Source: Malania oleifera (Eukaryota; Streptophyta; Magnoliopsida; Santalales; Ximeniaceae). Taken from it: DNA of 64,000 nt. The translations under genes were made by a program, and so were the position numbers. Positions 44,387 through 56,215 of the stretch are shown piece after piece (positions within the stretch are counted from its first letter, which is position 1; every line of letters begins with the position of its first letter). The DNA lies in assembly GCF_029873635.1 (NCBI RefSeq), contig NC_080425.1, positions 39,621,390-39,685,389 on the forward strand, given 5' to 3'. The notes beneath the pieces were generated by a model. The model was not told where the DNA came from and did not search any database. It was given only the letters and a program-made list of their open reading frames with translations.

Positions 44387-45770
44387 TGTTCCAAAGAATA
44401 AAAATTTTACAAACCAAACATAATCTTAACTATTGTTTGGCAAATACAATATTGTGTTATTACGATGCTATGCACATCTAAAAATTAGAGTAATGGATGC
44501 CTCAAATTGCATATACCTTGAAGCTATAATATAGATTAACTTTTACTTATAAGCACATGGTCAGTTTGTATTATTGGTTACATATTGATTGAATCTTTTT
44601 GCCCATTTTATGATTATTGAAAAAAAAAAATTAAGTGAAAAGAAGAGGAAACAATTTAAAATGGTCAATTTACAAATATTCCCTGGAGTATTAAACTACA
44701 ATTAAGTATGAATGATTTTACATTGCATACCAACTCTCTCACGCCTTTTCTTTTCTTTCTTTTTTTTCTTTTTTTTTTTTGGTCCATAGCATAACATAAA
44801 GAAGACAAAAAGGCTTTGATGGAGCAACACGTACTGTTACCTTTTGTCCTTTTCACTCAATCTCTCTACGCATATATATTATGTATTCTTTTAAGAAAAG
44901 GTAAATACATTAGAAAAGGAGCTAATAAGAAGTTTTGAACTTTCAAGAAAATACAACTCATAAGAAATAAAGAGAAACATGAAGAGGGCAACCTGCAAAC
45001 CAAATACCCAGACGCAGGACATGCGAGCTTGCCTCCAAATTAAAGTCTATCTATCAGGAGCAACTTTGATATAAGAAACAAAAAAGTATGCACAATTTTG
45101 TCCCTCAAGTCTGAGACAAAAGATGCAAACTTTGGACGTCGGAATTGCGAGTTTGAAGCTTCTGAGAAACCCTTGCTTTTGGTATAGTTTCAAAAGTAGA
45201 ACAATGAAGACAACTCATTAGGAATGACCTAATGAAGGTTCATTCATTGTCAAAGTGTGGCCCAAATCTATCTATTGAAGGCGCAATGTAGGAAGAAATG
45301 ATCCACTTTTTTTTATTTTCCTTCTTACATAAAAAACACATGGAAGCTAGCGACCACCCTCTTTTTTGCAAGTTATCATCAGTAAGGATTTTATATTTAG
45401 ATGGCATACAACAAAAGGTGCTAATCTTCAAAGGGATAAAGGGATTCCACAACATTTTGAGAGGCACATTTAACTCAACATGATTTTTCTTATAAGAGAG
45501 GTAGTTGTACATACTAGCCACCGAGAAGATCTGAGAACTAGAAAGGTCTTAAACACGTGCATCTCACTCCTCATTACTAATATGATACTTATATAAAAAT
45601 TTAAAGAACTCGCTCATTTGGTTAACTTCCTTGTCACTAACTTGTCGAATAAAGGACACATCCCAATAAAGGTTGTTATTGGAGATGCACATAATCTCAG
45701 CCACCTTGACTTCCTTTCGGCGAGCCAAACAATAAAGATTTGGAAAAAGTTCTTGAAGAGACGATTTTGG
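44387..45770. repeat. Duplicated segment, copy 2
   Basis: Second copy of 40025-41509, with small indels (for example loss of about 70 bp near 45135 relative to copy 1). Unlike copy 1 it continues into upstream LINE sequence. Confidence 0.8.
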
Positions 45771-46120
45771 AGCCCAGTTGTCCAACTAAAGTTTTGTTTT
45801 TCTCTCATCCCCGATCTTAATCGTGATGTGATCCCATATTGATGCCTTCAGCTTGACAAAATGTTTCCACAATCCCCAACCTTGACTGCCTAGGGGTAGT
45901 GCTAGAGACCAGTAAACATTATTGTACCTATATTTGATACAAATCACCATTTCCCAAAGTGCCTTGTCTTCCCTGCAAAATCTCCATAACCATTTCTCAT
46001 TAAAGCCGAAAAATATAATAAATATTGAATTGTACAAATTTATAGATATTTTTTTAATTGCGTACATAGTTTTGGTAAAAAGAATAAAGAATATTTGGGG
46101 AATAACAAACATCTTATTTT
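44747..46120 (-). pseudogene. L1-type LINE ORF2 3' end, copy 2
   Basis: Reads on the minus strand from about 46120: FNEKWLWRFCREDKALWEMV and IKIGDERKTKL (46112-45786), DNWAPKSSLQELFPNLYCLA (45785-45564), then the zinc-binding PLKMLWNPFIPLKISTFCC and ILTDDNLQKRGWSLASMCFL (45521-45240). These three blocks are in the order found after the RT domain of plant L1 elements. The T-rich stretch at 44747-44780 is the poly-A end. The RT domain itself is absent (5' truncation). Confidence 0.8.
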
Positions 46121-46129
46121 GCGTATATT

Positions 46130-46900
46130 TAATTTATATATTGGAGCAAGGTTATTGCTTTGGTGCTAACTTTCTCCAAGTGATTTGGCTAAGTATTATA
46201 GGCAAATTCAAAATATGGCCATTATATGACCGTTGGGCATTATAATAATAATATTTTTAAATTTTATGACCATTTTATGCCCAGAAAAGCCAAAACCCAA
46301 GAGATCCGGTCAACTAACCCAAGGTCCGGTCGATCAACCCTAAGGTGGATTCCCAATTCGCACATTTCGATCTAATAGACTTATGATCAGGTCTGCCGAA
46401 TCATCCTCGTTTGAATGTTAGCCAACCGAGCTTATGATCCAGTCGAGTAAGCCCTTTATAAACATGAGGTTCAGCCATTTCTTCTATTCGGTCGACCATG
46501 CTGATTAACCAGTCGACTGACCCCTTAATAAAAACGATTTTTCAACCATCTTTTTACTTCAAAAATATTTCAAACTTCAAAAATATTAGTTTAACTTTGT
46601 AAAACAAAGGTTTTTCATAAAAAGTTTGAGTTCCTAGGGACAATCTATAATTATATGAGAGTTTCAATTCAAATTAAATGATATACATGCACAATTGAAA
46701 CCTATAAACATTATAACTTAAAAATATAAGTCTTCAAGTTTTGCTATTCGGCATTCCATGGAATGTGTCAAAAGATATATGCTCCATTAAGTATTTCATA
46801 ACTTCCATTTTGTATCCATTATTTGTGCTTACTAAAACTTAAACATGTTCATTCACTTAACGCACAAATGAGATGCTATGATTTTAACCTAAAAATGTTT
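46130..46900 (-). mobile_element. B-type Sirevirus LTR fragment, minus strand
   Basis: The reverse complement of 46130-46350 follows LTR B at 8620-8790: GGTTGATCGACCGGACCTTGG, a CTCTTGGGTTTTG stretch, then AATGCCCAACGG and TTGCCTATAATACTTAGCC at the TATA position. GTCGAC variants continue to 46540. It has no partner and is truncated where the LINE starts. Confidence 0.6.
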
Positions 46901-46943
46901 TTTTTTTTTTTTTTTTTTTTGTAGTCAATAATATTTTACAGAG

Positions 46944-46994
<51 letters not shown>

Positions 46995-47409
46995 CACATC
47001 CACTACAAAAACTTTAGAGAGAGAGAGAGAAGCAGCTAGCTGCAGTTGCAAATGATTGTACGGCTATTATAATGCATTGTTGCCAGCCACATGCATATTC
47101 TGCAAATGATTAACTGGGAATCTGCACAATTAAATTAAATATAAAGTGTACGTACGTAGTAATTGTATGCGTAAACAGCTGGTGGTGACGGATGGATGAT
47201 GATCTTAATTGATGACGCGGCTTTCATGATTGATTCACGCAGAGCTGATCCCTCGCCTGCACCACGCACTCATTTTTTATATACAGAAAGAGAAGAAGGT
47301 TGAGGTTGATGACGATGACTTGTACAGTTGGCACATGCAACCTACCAACCAATTCCTAACTTCTTTCTTCGCGTTAATCTACAACAAAACACACACATGC
47401 GCGCCGCAC

Positions 47410-47447
<38 letters not shown>

Positions 47448-47636
47448 GACTACAGACTACTGACTACTGACTCCTGTGTATCAAACAATAATAAATTTGT
47501 TGATCCATCCCTTTAACTATTATTATATTTGGTGTATGTGTTAGGATATGGATTCTTAGTTTTTATTTTTCTCTTGTACGTACATCTATATATGTATTAA
47601 CTAGTTTATTAGAATACAAAATAGAAATAGCTCATT

Positions 47637-47675
<39 letters not shown>

Positions 47676-49145
47676 TGGACAGCAGTATAACGAACCAAAA
47701 AAAAAAAAGATGGGTTTTCTTTCCTTGTCCAAGCTAGCGAAGATAAATTAACTTAATTTTTTTTTTGCACCAAATATGGTCTAAACAACATTTTAATACG
47801 AGAGTGAAGGTTCATGATGGATCATGCACATATCATGCATGTCCAGTTGCAGGAGGGGACCTCAATGTTCACAAATCAACCACCTATTTTACGTGTGTAT
47901 ATTCAAATCAACCACCTGTCTATATATAATATAATATATATGTGTGTATGTATGTATGTTTGCGTGTTCAATCAATTAACTATAGGTAATTGTTGGGTTC
48001 TTATACAATAATTTGAAATATGTACGTAGGCCAATAAGGCTTTCCTATAATATTTCTAATATGAAAACCCATTTCTTATAAATAATCTCTCCTCCTTCAA
48101 AATCACTCTCGACCTAGGAATTAGGCAATGTTTAATTTCAAGAGAGAGTCAATGACATAGCTAGTTAGACCCGTAAACTTAAATTTGTATACATTTTAAT
48201 GAAATATCGTAAAATAAAATCTTACTTAATTTTTAATTTTTTAAAATTTTTTTGATTAATTTTAAATTCAAGACTCAAAGAACTTCGTACTCCTTGAGTA
48301 GATTCTAGTTTTAAGTTTACAATTGTCAAAATCTAGCTAATTCACACAGTTTCAAAATCAAAAGTCAAAATGCCTACTTCAATTATGGCTTATCCTTTTC
48401 AAGTTTTAAATTTAAATTTGGGTGAATAGGGCCAAAATTTAATATTATTTTATATTAAATAATTTTGTTCAATTCCACACAAATCCAAATCTAATATTTC
48501 TCCCAAATCTAAGTAATTAAAAATCCAAAAAATAATTTAAAAAATATATATTTTCTAACTTTCCTCTATGATTTTAGAAAGTAAGGTAGTAGTTTGCATT
48601 ATTTAAAAAATTCAAAATGGGAAAGAAAACTATTTCAAGGAGGGAATAGTGCCAATATTTTTATTTTTATATTTTCAAATTTATGCATGAATGTTGAGAA
48701 ATAAGCTTAATTTTTTATAATTTTTTAAAAATTTAAAATTGAAAAAACAACTATTTTCCACAACTTAATACGTCCAAACTATTTTAAAATGTGCTTATAT
48801 AAAGTTGAAGGCAACATCTTTAAAAAAAAAAAAAAAATTCATTCAAAGCTCCCTTAGTCACCTCTCTTTTTTTTTTCTTTTTTTTTACACAAATACTTAA
48901 TTTAAATATTTTTTTTTTTTTACAATAATCATTTTTTTAATTGGCAAAATATATAAGGTGGAGAGTGCCTAAGGTAGCAAAATGATAATCTTCTCTTCGG
49001 TTTTACTTTTACATGAGATCCTACCGAATTAATTGATCCATTTTTCAATTGAATAACAGACAATATATTGAAAAAGAAAATTGATCATTGATAACTAATT
49101 TGATTCAATTATTTTATAACTTACCAATTTAAGAAAAAAATTTAA
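46901..49145. other. AT-rich intergenic DNA with microsatellites
   Basis: T-run at 46897-46920, (TA)n at 46949-46993 and 47411-47441, (CT)n at 47639-47671. The 47000-47500 part is less AT-rich and looks like ordinary intergenic DNA. No gene recognised. Confidence 0.5.
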
Positions 49146-49560
49146 GGCTCATTTAATTGTGAAGAAGACTTTTCATTTGTTGCTTTAAATTTTTCAAAGA
49201 ATTTTAAAAGTTTTGATTTATTTTTAATTTTATAAGGTTGGTGTTAAAAGAATACAGGGAAAAAAAGATTGTTTTCTTTTTATATTTAAATTTCAAAAAA
49301 TTACAAAGAAGACACGTCATTTTTTAAAATTTTCAAAAATTATATAAACAAATTATAAATAAAAAAAGTTCAATGTTTTCTACAAATTTCCAAAATTAAA
49401 AAAAAAATGTATTTTCATGTTAAATTTAGTAACTCAAAAACAAAATAAAACTATTTTCACAAGCAAATATTGTTAAAACTTATTATTATTATTATTCTTC
49501 CTTTTCTACATAAATATTATAAATTTTTTTTAAAAAAAAATTTCTTTGTAGTTCTTTAAA
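49146..49560. mobile_element. Truncated relative of the Harbinger-like MITE
   Basis: Starts TAA then GGCTCATTTAATTGTGAAGA and follows the left half of the MITE at 54804-55452 (TTTTTCAAAGAATT and similar). No matching right terminal repeat is found; the end merges into A-runs. Confidence 0.4.
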
Positions 49561-50288
49561 AAAAAAAAAATCAGTTTCTTTGCCTCTTTGGGCCATGATC
49601 TTTTACTAGGCTCAAATCTGGGCTTCTTGGCCCTGCACCTGCATGCCAACACCAGCACAGCTAAGGTCCAAAAAATTAAAATAAATTTTGTATTTTTAAA
49701 TTTTTTTCATTTTGGTTTAAACAAAATGAAAATATTGAAACCAAAAGGCAAAAGAAAAATGTAAAATGGTAAGTTGTTTTGGTATTGCATTTGGACAAAG
49801 GACGAAATGAGACGACGGCCGAAGAGGCAAGACAAAGCCCCTTAGAATCATAAAATTCTTACTTGTCCCTCCATTTGTACACCAAATGTTGTAGTGCTTC
49901 TTCTATCTACTCTATCCTTGTGTGTTACAGCCACTCAACCAAATACGACAATAAATGGAGCGCAGGCTCGAAACAAGAACAAACCCGAAGCACCAGATAA
50001 GATGCAGCATGCAAATATGCAATGTACAAAATCCTCAAAATGCCACATCTACAATTTCAAAAGGGTAAGACATGCACAACCTTGACACTGCGTCATAAGT
50101 TGTTTCCACTTGAACCAATTACACGTCTGAGAGTAACACTCAGGTTGGGGCTTGCACTCTTGATCCAAAGAACTCGATACAAAACAATTTACAAAATGGA
50201 GGACACTACAAAGCCTACTTACGAAATCTTACCTAGTAAAAATTATCACTGGACAGCCAAAATTTCTCAATTTTCTTAGCATAGAGCC
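49561..50288. other. 3' flank of the NOC3 gene
   Basis: Non-coding on the NOC3 strand. It should contain the 3' UTR. I could not fix a polyadenylation site. Confidence 0.4.
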
Positions 50289-50759
50289 CTATTGCTTAAT
50301 TTTCTTTTGGTTCTTGTACTCCTTGTACAATTGTAGGGATATATTTGTACCATCTAATTCATACCTTAATCTCTCATTCTCCATGATGTCCCGGAGAAGA
50401 CTGAAATGGTCAGAAAGTTTGTTTCTCAACCCATCTTCATCCGTTGGATTCGTCATAACTAGAGTTGGCCCAACACTAGTCGGAACAAACGATGCACGCT
50501 CTCTTTTCCTCTTTTGATTCAATTTTTTCCCATGATTCTTCAGGCAGAATGACTCTTTTTCAAGTGACATCTCCATAAAGGCTTGTTGAGGAGAGACGAA
50601 GGAGAGAGAAACCTGGTTGTGGGAAGTGCTCATGCCTGAAATTCCAGAAGCCATTGTTGAAATAGCTGGGTGATAATGCTTGGATAGAAGATTGAGCTCC
50701 CAAAGTACTGAAGCAAGTGCACCAGCTAGGTTTGGGTCTGATGCATATGGTTGAAATTT
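50289..50759 (-). CDS. NOC3: NOC3 homologue, last exon
   Basis: NOC3 is a nucleolar protein needed for 60S ribosomal subunit maturation (with NOC2) and linked to replication licensing in yeast. The exon starts after acceptor CTGCAG at 50760-50765 (minus) and reads KFQPYASDPNLAGALASVLW, HYHPAISTMASGISGM, NQVSLSFVSPQQAFMEMSLE, then a basic tail and stop at 50291-50289. All these blocks are conserved at the C-terminus of plant NOC3. The tail after KKLNQKRKRERAS is longer than I expect for the family and could include read-on sequence. Open and undamaged, so probably a working exon. Confidence 0.85.
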   Translation of the reverse strand, partial: KFQPYASDPNLAGALASVLWELNLLSKHYHPAISTMASGISGMSTSHNQVSLSFVSPQQAFMEMSLEKESFCLKNHGKKLNQKRKRERASFVPTSVGPTLVMTNPTDEDGLRNKLSDHFSLLRDIMENERLRYELDGTNISLQLYKEYKNQKKIKQ

Positions 50760-51130
50760 CTGCAGTTGTTAAAAGAGTAGAATTATATGCATTATAAGTT
50801 GCACATGTATTAAACCAACCACCGAAAATTTTTGGGTCACATCATCACATTTCATACAAAGAAACAATGTTGGAGCATTTGAAAAGCACATCACTAATGC
50901 ATCTATCTTTGAATTGTGCATCCAAAGAACACCAGTGAAGGGCTTGCTAGGAAGCTGAAACCATAAACTTCTTTCAAACTCCCAACAACCATTCAAAACA
51001 TAATAGTGGATGTGGGAGTTCAAGAATCCCTCACTACATTTTTGGGTGTAAAATAAAAGAACAGATATTAATTGCCAATCAATCCCATTCCAGAAAATCC
51101 ATGGAGCAAAGCACATTCTTAAGTTGTCAT

Positions 51131-51308
51131 CAGTGTTTTAAAAGGTGAAGGAATAAGGTGTGGCGTTACACCCCTGGCAAGGTGAGCCGTAAGCCTTTTG
51201 AGAATTTAATTTTATTAAATATATAAAATATATTTTATATAGAAAAATTAATATGAAATTTGGGTCATAAATTTTACTGTCAGAATTTTAAAACTAATAA
51301 ATACTGTG

Positions 51309-51346
<38 letters not shown>

Positions 51347-52021
51347 TCAAAATACATTAACTAGCCACATGCCCATGCCATGCGCTATAATCAAAGAGCC
51401 ATGCGGCATTCACACCCAGTAGAAATGAAACAAGGATGCAAAAAAGGGTGGGGAACAGGTCATCTGTAGACTACTAGACAGGGAATGGGGCCTTCATGTG
51501 AGAGAGAGAGAGAGAGAAAAACTGTCGAAACACGAGACAAGATAGGGACTTGAAGACCCCAATTGGCCCATCGGAGAGACAGAAGATTTGAAATTGTGGT
51601 CACCAAGAGCATGGTGTTGGAGGAGTCTCAGGGGAGAAAGATCGACACAGCTTCGTTAAAGAAAGGTTTCGTCGAGGGTGTTGCTTTGTTGAGGGAGATG
51701 CTTCGTCGAGGGGCAGCCATCATCGAAGAGGTCCAGGAAGGACTGTATCTTGCGCAAATGAACAGCATTTGTGCCCCAATTTGCCTTTTATTTATTTCTT
51801 AATATTTTTATTTATATTTCAGAAGACAGATTGATGGGGGGGCTCAATATGCATAAGCCTTAAACTCTGAGGCGTGAAAGGTGCAATTTTTTGGCTGAGG
51901 TGTACATGCAGCTGTAGAAGTCATAAGCATTTAGGCAGTTGCACATTTTAAAATATGCCTTGTAGCGTTTTTACTTGAAAACACATTGAGGCACACCTCT
52001 AGAACGCCTTTTAAAACACTG
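51131..52021. mobile_element. Non-autonomous hAT element in a NOC3 intron
   Basis: 891 bp with terminal inverted repeats CAGTGTTTTAAAAGGTG (left) and CGCCTTTTAAAACACTG (right), and a perfect 8-bp target duplication GTTGTCAT at 51123-51130 and 52022-52029. An 8-bp duplication and CAGTG-type ends are hAT hallmarks. Contains (TA)n at 51315-51344 and (GA)n near 51502. An 79-codon ORF at 51563-51802 shows no transposase feature. Confidence 0.9.
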
Positions 52022-52204
52022 GTTGTCATCAAACATTATGTCACCAGAAATAGTTGGTGTGGGGAGAAAGTGTTCCATGAGAATATTTGCTTTTACTCAG
52101 AAATAGTTCTGTGAGAATATTCACTAGCTTTACTCATTAGAAGTATTGCAGGCACCATGAGGGGTTTTTCTACTGTTTAAACTAGAATAGCATTGAGAAC
52201 TTAC

Positions 52205-52302
52205 TGCAACTGAACCAGAAACCGAGCCACCACCAGCATCATTTTCTAACAAATTCCGACACTTCACATTCTTCTGAAGAAGATGCCTTGCAGTTACCAA
52301 GG
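52205..52302 (-). CDS. NOC3: NOC3 homologue, middle exon
   Basis: 98 nt between acceptor TTTTTTCAG and donor GTAAGT. Codes (A)LVTARHLLQKNVKCRNLLE then NDAGGGSVSGSVA, the most conserved block of the NOC3 C-terminus. It splices in frame to KFQPYASDP of the last exon and from ESMA of the previous one (phase 1 junction completes an alanine codon). The intron to the last exon is 1445 bp and holds the hAT element. Confidence 0.9.
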
Positions 52303-52394
52303 CTGAAAAAAGCACCCACATTAAAGATATAAAACCATAATAATTAAATAAAAATTGGGCAAAACCACAACAAAATATTAGATCCACAACATAC

Positions 52395-52534
52395 CAGCCA
52401 TTGACTCTGCAGATCCAAGGCATAATGAGCAAGTAGCCAGGCGTTTTATGAATGCGGCAGTTCTTTGCATGTCATGTTGTCTATCTTCACACAGCATCAA
52501 CTTAAGAGCTTCTGCTAACACTTCACCCTGATCT
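52395..52534 (-). CDS. NOC3: NOC3 homologue, third exon from the end
   Basis: 140 nt between acceptor CCTATTAG and donor GTATGT. Codes DQGEVLAEALKLMLCEDRQH then DMQRTAAFIKRLATCSLCLG and SAESMA, which matches plant NOC3 just before the LLQKNVKCRN block. The first base completes a codon begun in an upstream exon. That exon is not found in the remaining 11 kb. NOC3 is usually about 800 residues, so only about the last 235 are here. Confidence 0.88.
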
Positions 52535-53429
52535 CTAATAGGAAAGTGCAAATATTGCCAGTAAGAAATTTACCAAAATGGTTGCAATCATCTTGCATAT
52601 GAAACTTCTGCATCTCAGGTGTCCATCTTGCAAAAATTTTCTAATCCATGAAATTAACAATCAACACAAACATTTACTTCTAGTAAATGGCAACAAGAAT
52701 CAAGAACCACGCATTGCAATAGACCAACTAGAACTACAAAAAACTAAGATGGAATTATATTTAAGATCACGAAGCATGATTTTTCCTACTTACAGCAAGT
52801 TTGTTACTTTTAAGAACAAAAACTATAGATTTGCACCCAGGAGGGAATTTGTAAAAGATCAGTCAAATCCAAAATATGTTTGCTTAAAGGTTAGATAAGA
52901 ATTGGATATAACTATATAAATATATAACAGGATTCATGTTTTAAAAATAGTTGATGCCACATTAATAATAGACTCCACCAACAGTTATGAAGCATATTAA
53001 TGTTGAAATTCTGAGCCTGAGGTAAATCATGCATTAATAATGATATCACTAATCTAGTCCTCCAATTGGGAAAGACCATGGTAATTTAGAGTATTTTTCT
53101 AGTAGTAAAAGAAACAGTTTTTATCATGGAATTGCTGCCTTTTTCTTTTTTTTTCCACCCTTTTATACAAATAATGATAGGCAAAGGAGGAAGATTTCAC
53201 TAGAAAAGGATACCCAAAAGAGCATCATAATGCATACAAGAAAATCATGGTGCTGTACTTGGATGAATAATTTGAGTGGCAATTGTACTATAAAATGTCT
53301 TCTACCTGCTCACTACAATGCAACTTTGCTCCATTATCTACAACTGCATTTATAGTATGTGACTCAAAATTGTTCATTTTTGCCTCTTGCATTTTCTTCA
53401 AGTTTCATTACAATGTTTCATGCTTGAAC
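52535..53429. other. NOC3 intron or upstream region
   Basis: No further NOC3 exon recognised. ORF 52578-52898 (plus) has no known domain. A short open stretch on the minus strand near 53335-53290 ends in a GT donor but does not resemble NOC3. Confidence 0.35.
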
Positions 53430-53800
53430 TTCCATGCGTCTTCATCTCACCCCTATCCCTAAAGGGGCTTATGCACTCCACAATTCGATAGGCAAGAGGT
53501 GTACGCACGTGAGGTGTGGAGCAATCTCGTACTAATGTCCAGCTAGGAACCAATCCGTTTTCCTTTGTCGATAGCCGAACAGCTTGACTCTGGATAATCC
53601 AATAGCACATTATCATGAGCCCCTAGTACCAACATCAGAGAGCTTGAACACGCTTTCTGCTTAAAGAAAGATTACCATAGAGACGAACAGACGGGAAAGA
53701 TTGGATTTGTCTTTCCTTGATGCCGGAGTGCGCAAGCATATTACTCGATTTAAGGGTTTAGTATCAATTAGAAGGTTCGCCATGTGAAGTAATTAAAGAA
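53430..53800. other. Compositionally distinct block, possible organellar insert
   Basis: Base composition near 50% GC stands out from AT-rich flanks, with sharp wording such as CACCCCTATCCCTAAAGGGG and GTGTACGCACGTGAGG. It has no transposon feature and no long ORF. The style is like plant mitochondrial DNA. I cannot identify the source. Confidence 0.25.
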
Positions 53801-53887
53801 GCAAAAACTTCTGGTGCACCTTTACAAGAAACCAATGGGAAAGGAGGTCATCGACAAAATTTACAATGATGTTAAGCCACCACTTCT

Positions 53888-54511
53888 TTAAAACATGGAA
53901 ACAAAACCCCACACCTTCAACAGGAATTGGTATGCTCCCAGAGGGATTTCATCAGTGAAGGCCAGATGTTGCTCAATCCGAAGTATGGGGTAGTATGACC
54001 AAGCATAGAACACAGTTGAATAGGGGAAGATGGGTCCCCAGCAAGCAGTGACACGGAAGAGATTTGAGATCACAGAGAAATGGACCTTAGAACATAACAG
54101 ATCATAGTTACTAGGTTGTTGTACCCCCTGGTTGCTGTACCCCCTGGAACTGTGATCTATATTGAAAGTAATGATCTGCAGTGCGTTTGCAAACTTGCAA
54201 TCACAATCAAGATCACCAAACATGGCGACCAAAGATACTTCAAACAAAAAGTGAGTGGTCGGTTTTTCTGCATGGCACAACCACCAATCATGAAGTTCTT
54301 GAATTTGTTGACAGTGCAATTTGCAAAAGTTTTGAGAGAGAGGGAACAGCAGTATAACAGAGGGGAGACAACAATTGACATATTTCTGAAAATTGTCTAA
54401 TTTTTTGGGAAAGTAAGTCAGACACCCACTTGATTTAGTTATTGCTACCTTTGGTTTGGGCTCCATCACTCCTTGTGTCATTTTCCCAATCTGTGTAATA
54501 TATTGATTCAT
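53888..54511 (-). other. Anonymous 207-codon ORF
   Basis: The longest open frame in the window. Starts MNQYITQIGKMTQGVMEPKP and contains cysteine- and aromatic-rich stretches (HDWWLCHAEKPTTHFLFEV, LDCDCKFANALQII). No domain, signal peptide or splice structure is evident. Overlapping ORFs on the other strand are shorter. It may be a random open frame or a gene fragment. Confidence 0.2.
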
Positions 54512-54604
54512 TTATTCAAATTTTAAAATTAAAACTCAGTTTTTTTCTCGACTTTAACCAACATTACCAGTAAAAGGATCACACGTTTATTTGACAAAAG
54601 AAAT

Positions 54605-54631
<27 letters not shown>
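54605..54631. repeat. (AC)n microsatellite
   Basis: About thirteen AC units, followed by ATACATATAT. Confidence 0.9.
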
Positions 54632-54635
<4 letters not shown>

Positions 54636-54803
54636 TATATTCCTAACGAGTTAGTGGAATAAATATAATAATGATTTAGGCTATATCACCAGTGTAACCG
54701 AAAAAAAAAAATTATAAAAATAATATTCATAAAAAACTAGCATCTGCTGGTTTTTATTCTACACAATCGTGATCAGAAATAGCTCACCAAGTGACCCAAT
54801 TAA

Positions 54804-55452
54804 GAGCCCATTTAGTTGTGGAAAACATTTTTCATTTTCATTTTCCATTTTTAATTTTTCAAAGAATTATAAAATTTTCAGCTTATTTTTTATTTTTCCA
54901 AGATTCATATTAAAAAGGTTGAAAATAAAGTAGTTGTGCAAAAAATATTTTTTATTTTTTATTTTTTATTTATAAACTTTAAAATAATTATAAAAAAGAC
55001 AATTTGTTTTTCAATTTTCCAAAAATCTTATAAGGTAATATTTGAGATCATGGATTTCAGGGCTTGGATATTGAAGAAACTCCAATATAACTTTATACTA
55101 TACTTTGTTATAATACACATAAATCAAAGTTCAAGATCTGAACCAAAAAAACTAGAAAACAATAAAAAGATGTTTTCCAACTTTTCTACATAAACTTAGA
55201 AAATAGGAGAACGAGGAGGCATTTTGTACATACTTGGAAAATTAGAAAAAAAAAAATTGATACAAAAAGAATTGAAAATTAGAAATGAAAAATAAAACTA
55301 TAATCTACAAGCAAATAGTACCGGCCAAAACGTTGTATTGTTTATTTTTGTTATACAAATGTTGTAAAACTGAAAAATTAACCAACTTTTTTATAATTCT
55401 TTGGAAAACTAACACTTTATATGAAAATTGTTTTCTACAACTAAATGGGCGC
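54804..55452. mobile_element. Harbinger/Tourist-like MITE
   Basis: 649 bp. Left end GAGCCCATTTAGTTGTGGAA and right end TTCTACAACTAAATGGGCGC form about 22-bp inverted repeats with few mismatches. Flanked by TAA at 54801-54803 and 55453-55455, the 3-bp target duplication of PIF/Harbinger elements. Very AT-rich interior; the 85-codon ORF inside shows no transposase. Confidence 0.8.
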
Positions 55453-55455
55453 TAA

Positions 55456-56032
55456 ATGTTTCAAAGTATATCATGTCCAACATAATGCACCAACTAAGCA
55501 TACCCCTATCCTTGTACTGCACTAAACTACCCATACCATGATGCATAACATACCACATTCGAGGTAATTATGGTTAATTAGTGGACTGAAGGGATGACAA
55601 ATTTCCCAAGAAAATGGGGGCAACAAATGAATGTGGTTCATATGAAATGACTTTAATAATCATAATCACTTCAGTTTTAAGACCTTGGTCTAGTGTTAAC
55701 CCTATTTGCCAACATTATTCGGCTTGTTAAAGATTATGGACCCAGGTACAGCAGTTCCAACTTCCACCCAGAAAAGTCCACATGAAAGCAAAAGAGTATT
55801 TAGTTGTCAGAATGAAAAAAACATTTGATTCAATGCTCTGAGTTAGACAAGTAAGAATAAAAACCAACAACTAACCAAGGACTTTAATTCGATTTCCCTT
55901 GAAATTTTGATGGTCTCAATTTAGTGAATTTACAGAAATTTTGATTACAGTTTTGAATCTTTTGATTGAAAGAAATGACAGGAATTTACATTAAATGATG
56001 GAAATTTATGCTGACACTTTGGGAAATATTAA
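55456..56032. other. Spacer between MITE and copia H
   Basis: No gene or repeat recognised. Confidence 0.4.
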
Positions 56033-56202
56033 TGTTAGAAAGTTATTCATGTCATTTAGTATTATTATGATTGTGTTAGTTTGTCAACTAGTGAGAGTTA
56101 GTAAGGGTATTATTGTCATTAGAATGTATTTAAGTTGTATTATAAATAGAGGGAGAGACCTATCTTCAAGTTAGGTCATTCATTTTAATCAAAATCTCAA
56201 CA
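56033..56202 (+). mobile_element. 5' LTR of copia H
   Basis: 170 bp, TGTTAGAAAG to ATCTCAACA. TATAAATA at 56141-56148 within TTATAAATAGAGG. No palindrome array. Confidence 0.9.
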
Positions 56203-56215
56203 TGGTATCAGAGCG
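56203..56215 (+). other. Primer binding site of copia H
   Basis: TGGTATCAGAGCG immediately after the LTR; initiator Met-tRNA type. Confidence 0.9.

Noticed and set aside
46999-47015. CACTACAAAAAC as a CACTA left end
   Set aside because: No subterminal TAGTGACG repeats follow, and it lies right of the CACTA terminus at 6364. A chance match next to a TA tract.
50769-51116. 115-codon minus ORF upstream of the last NOC3 exon
   Set aside because: It lies in the intron between good splice sites, and its sequence does not match NOC3.
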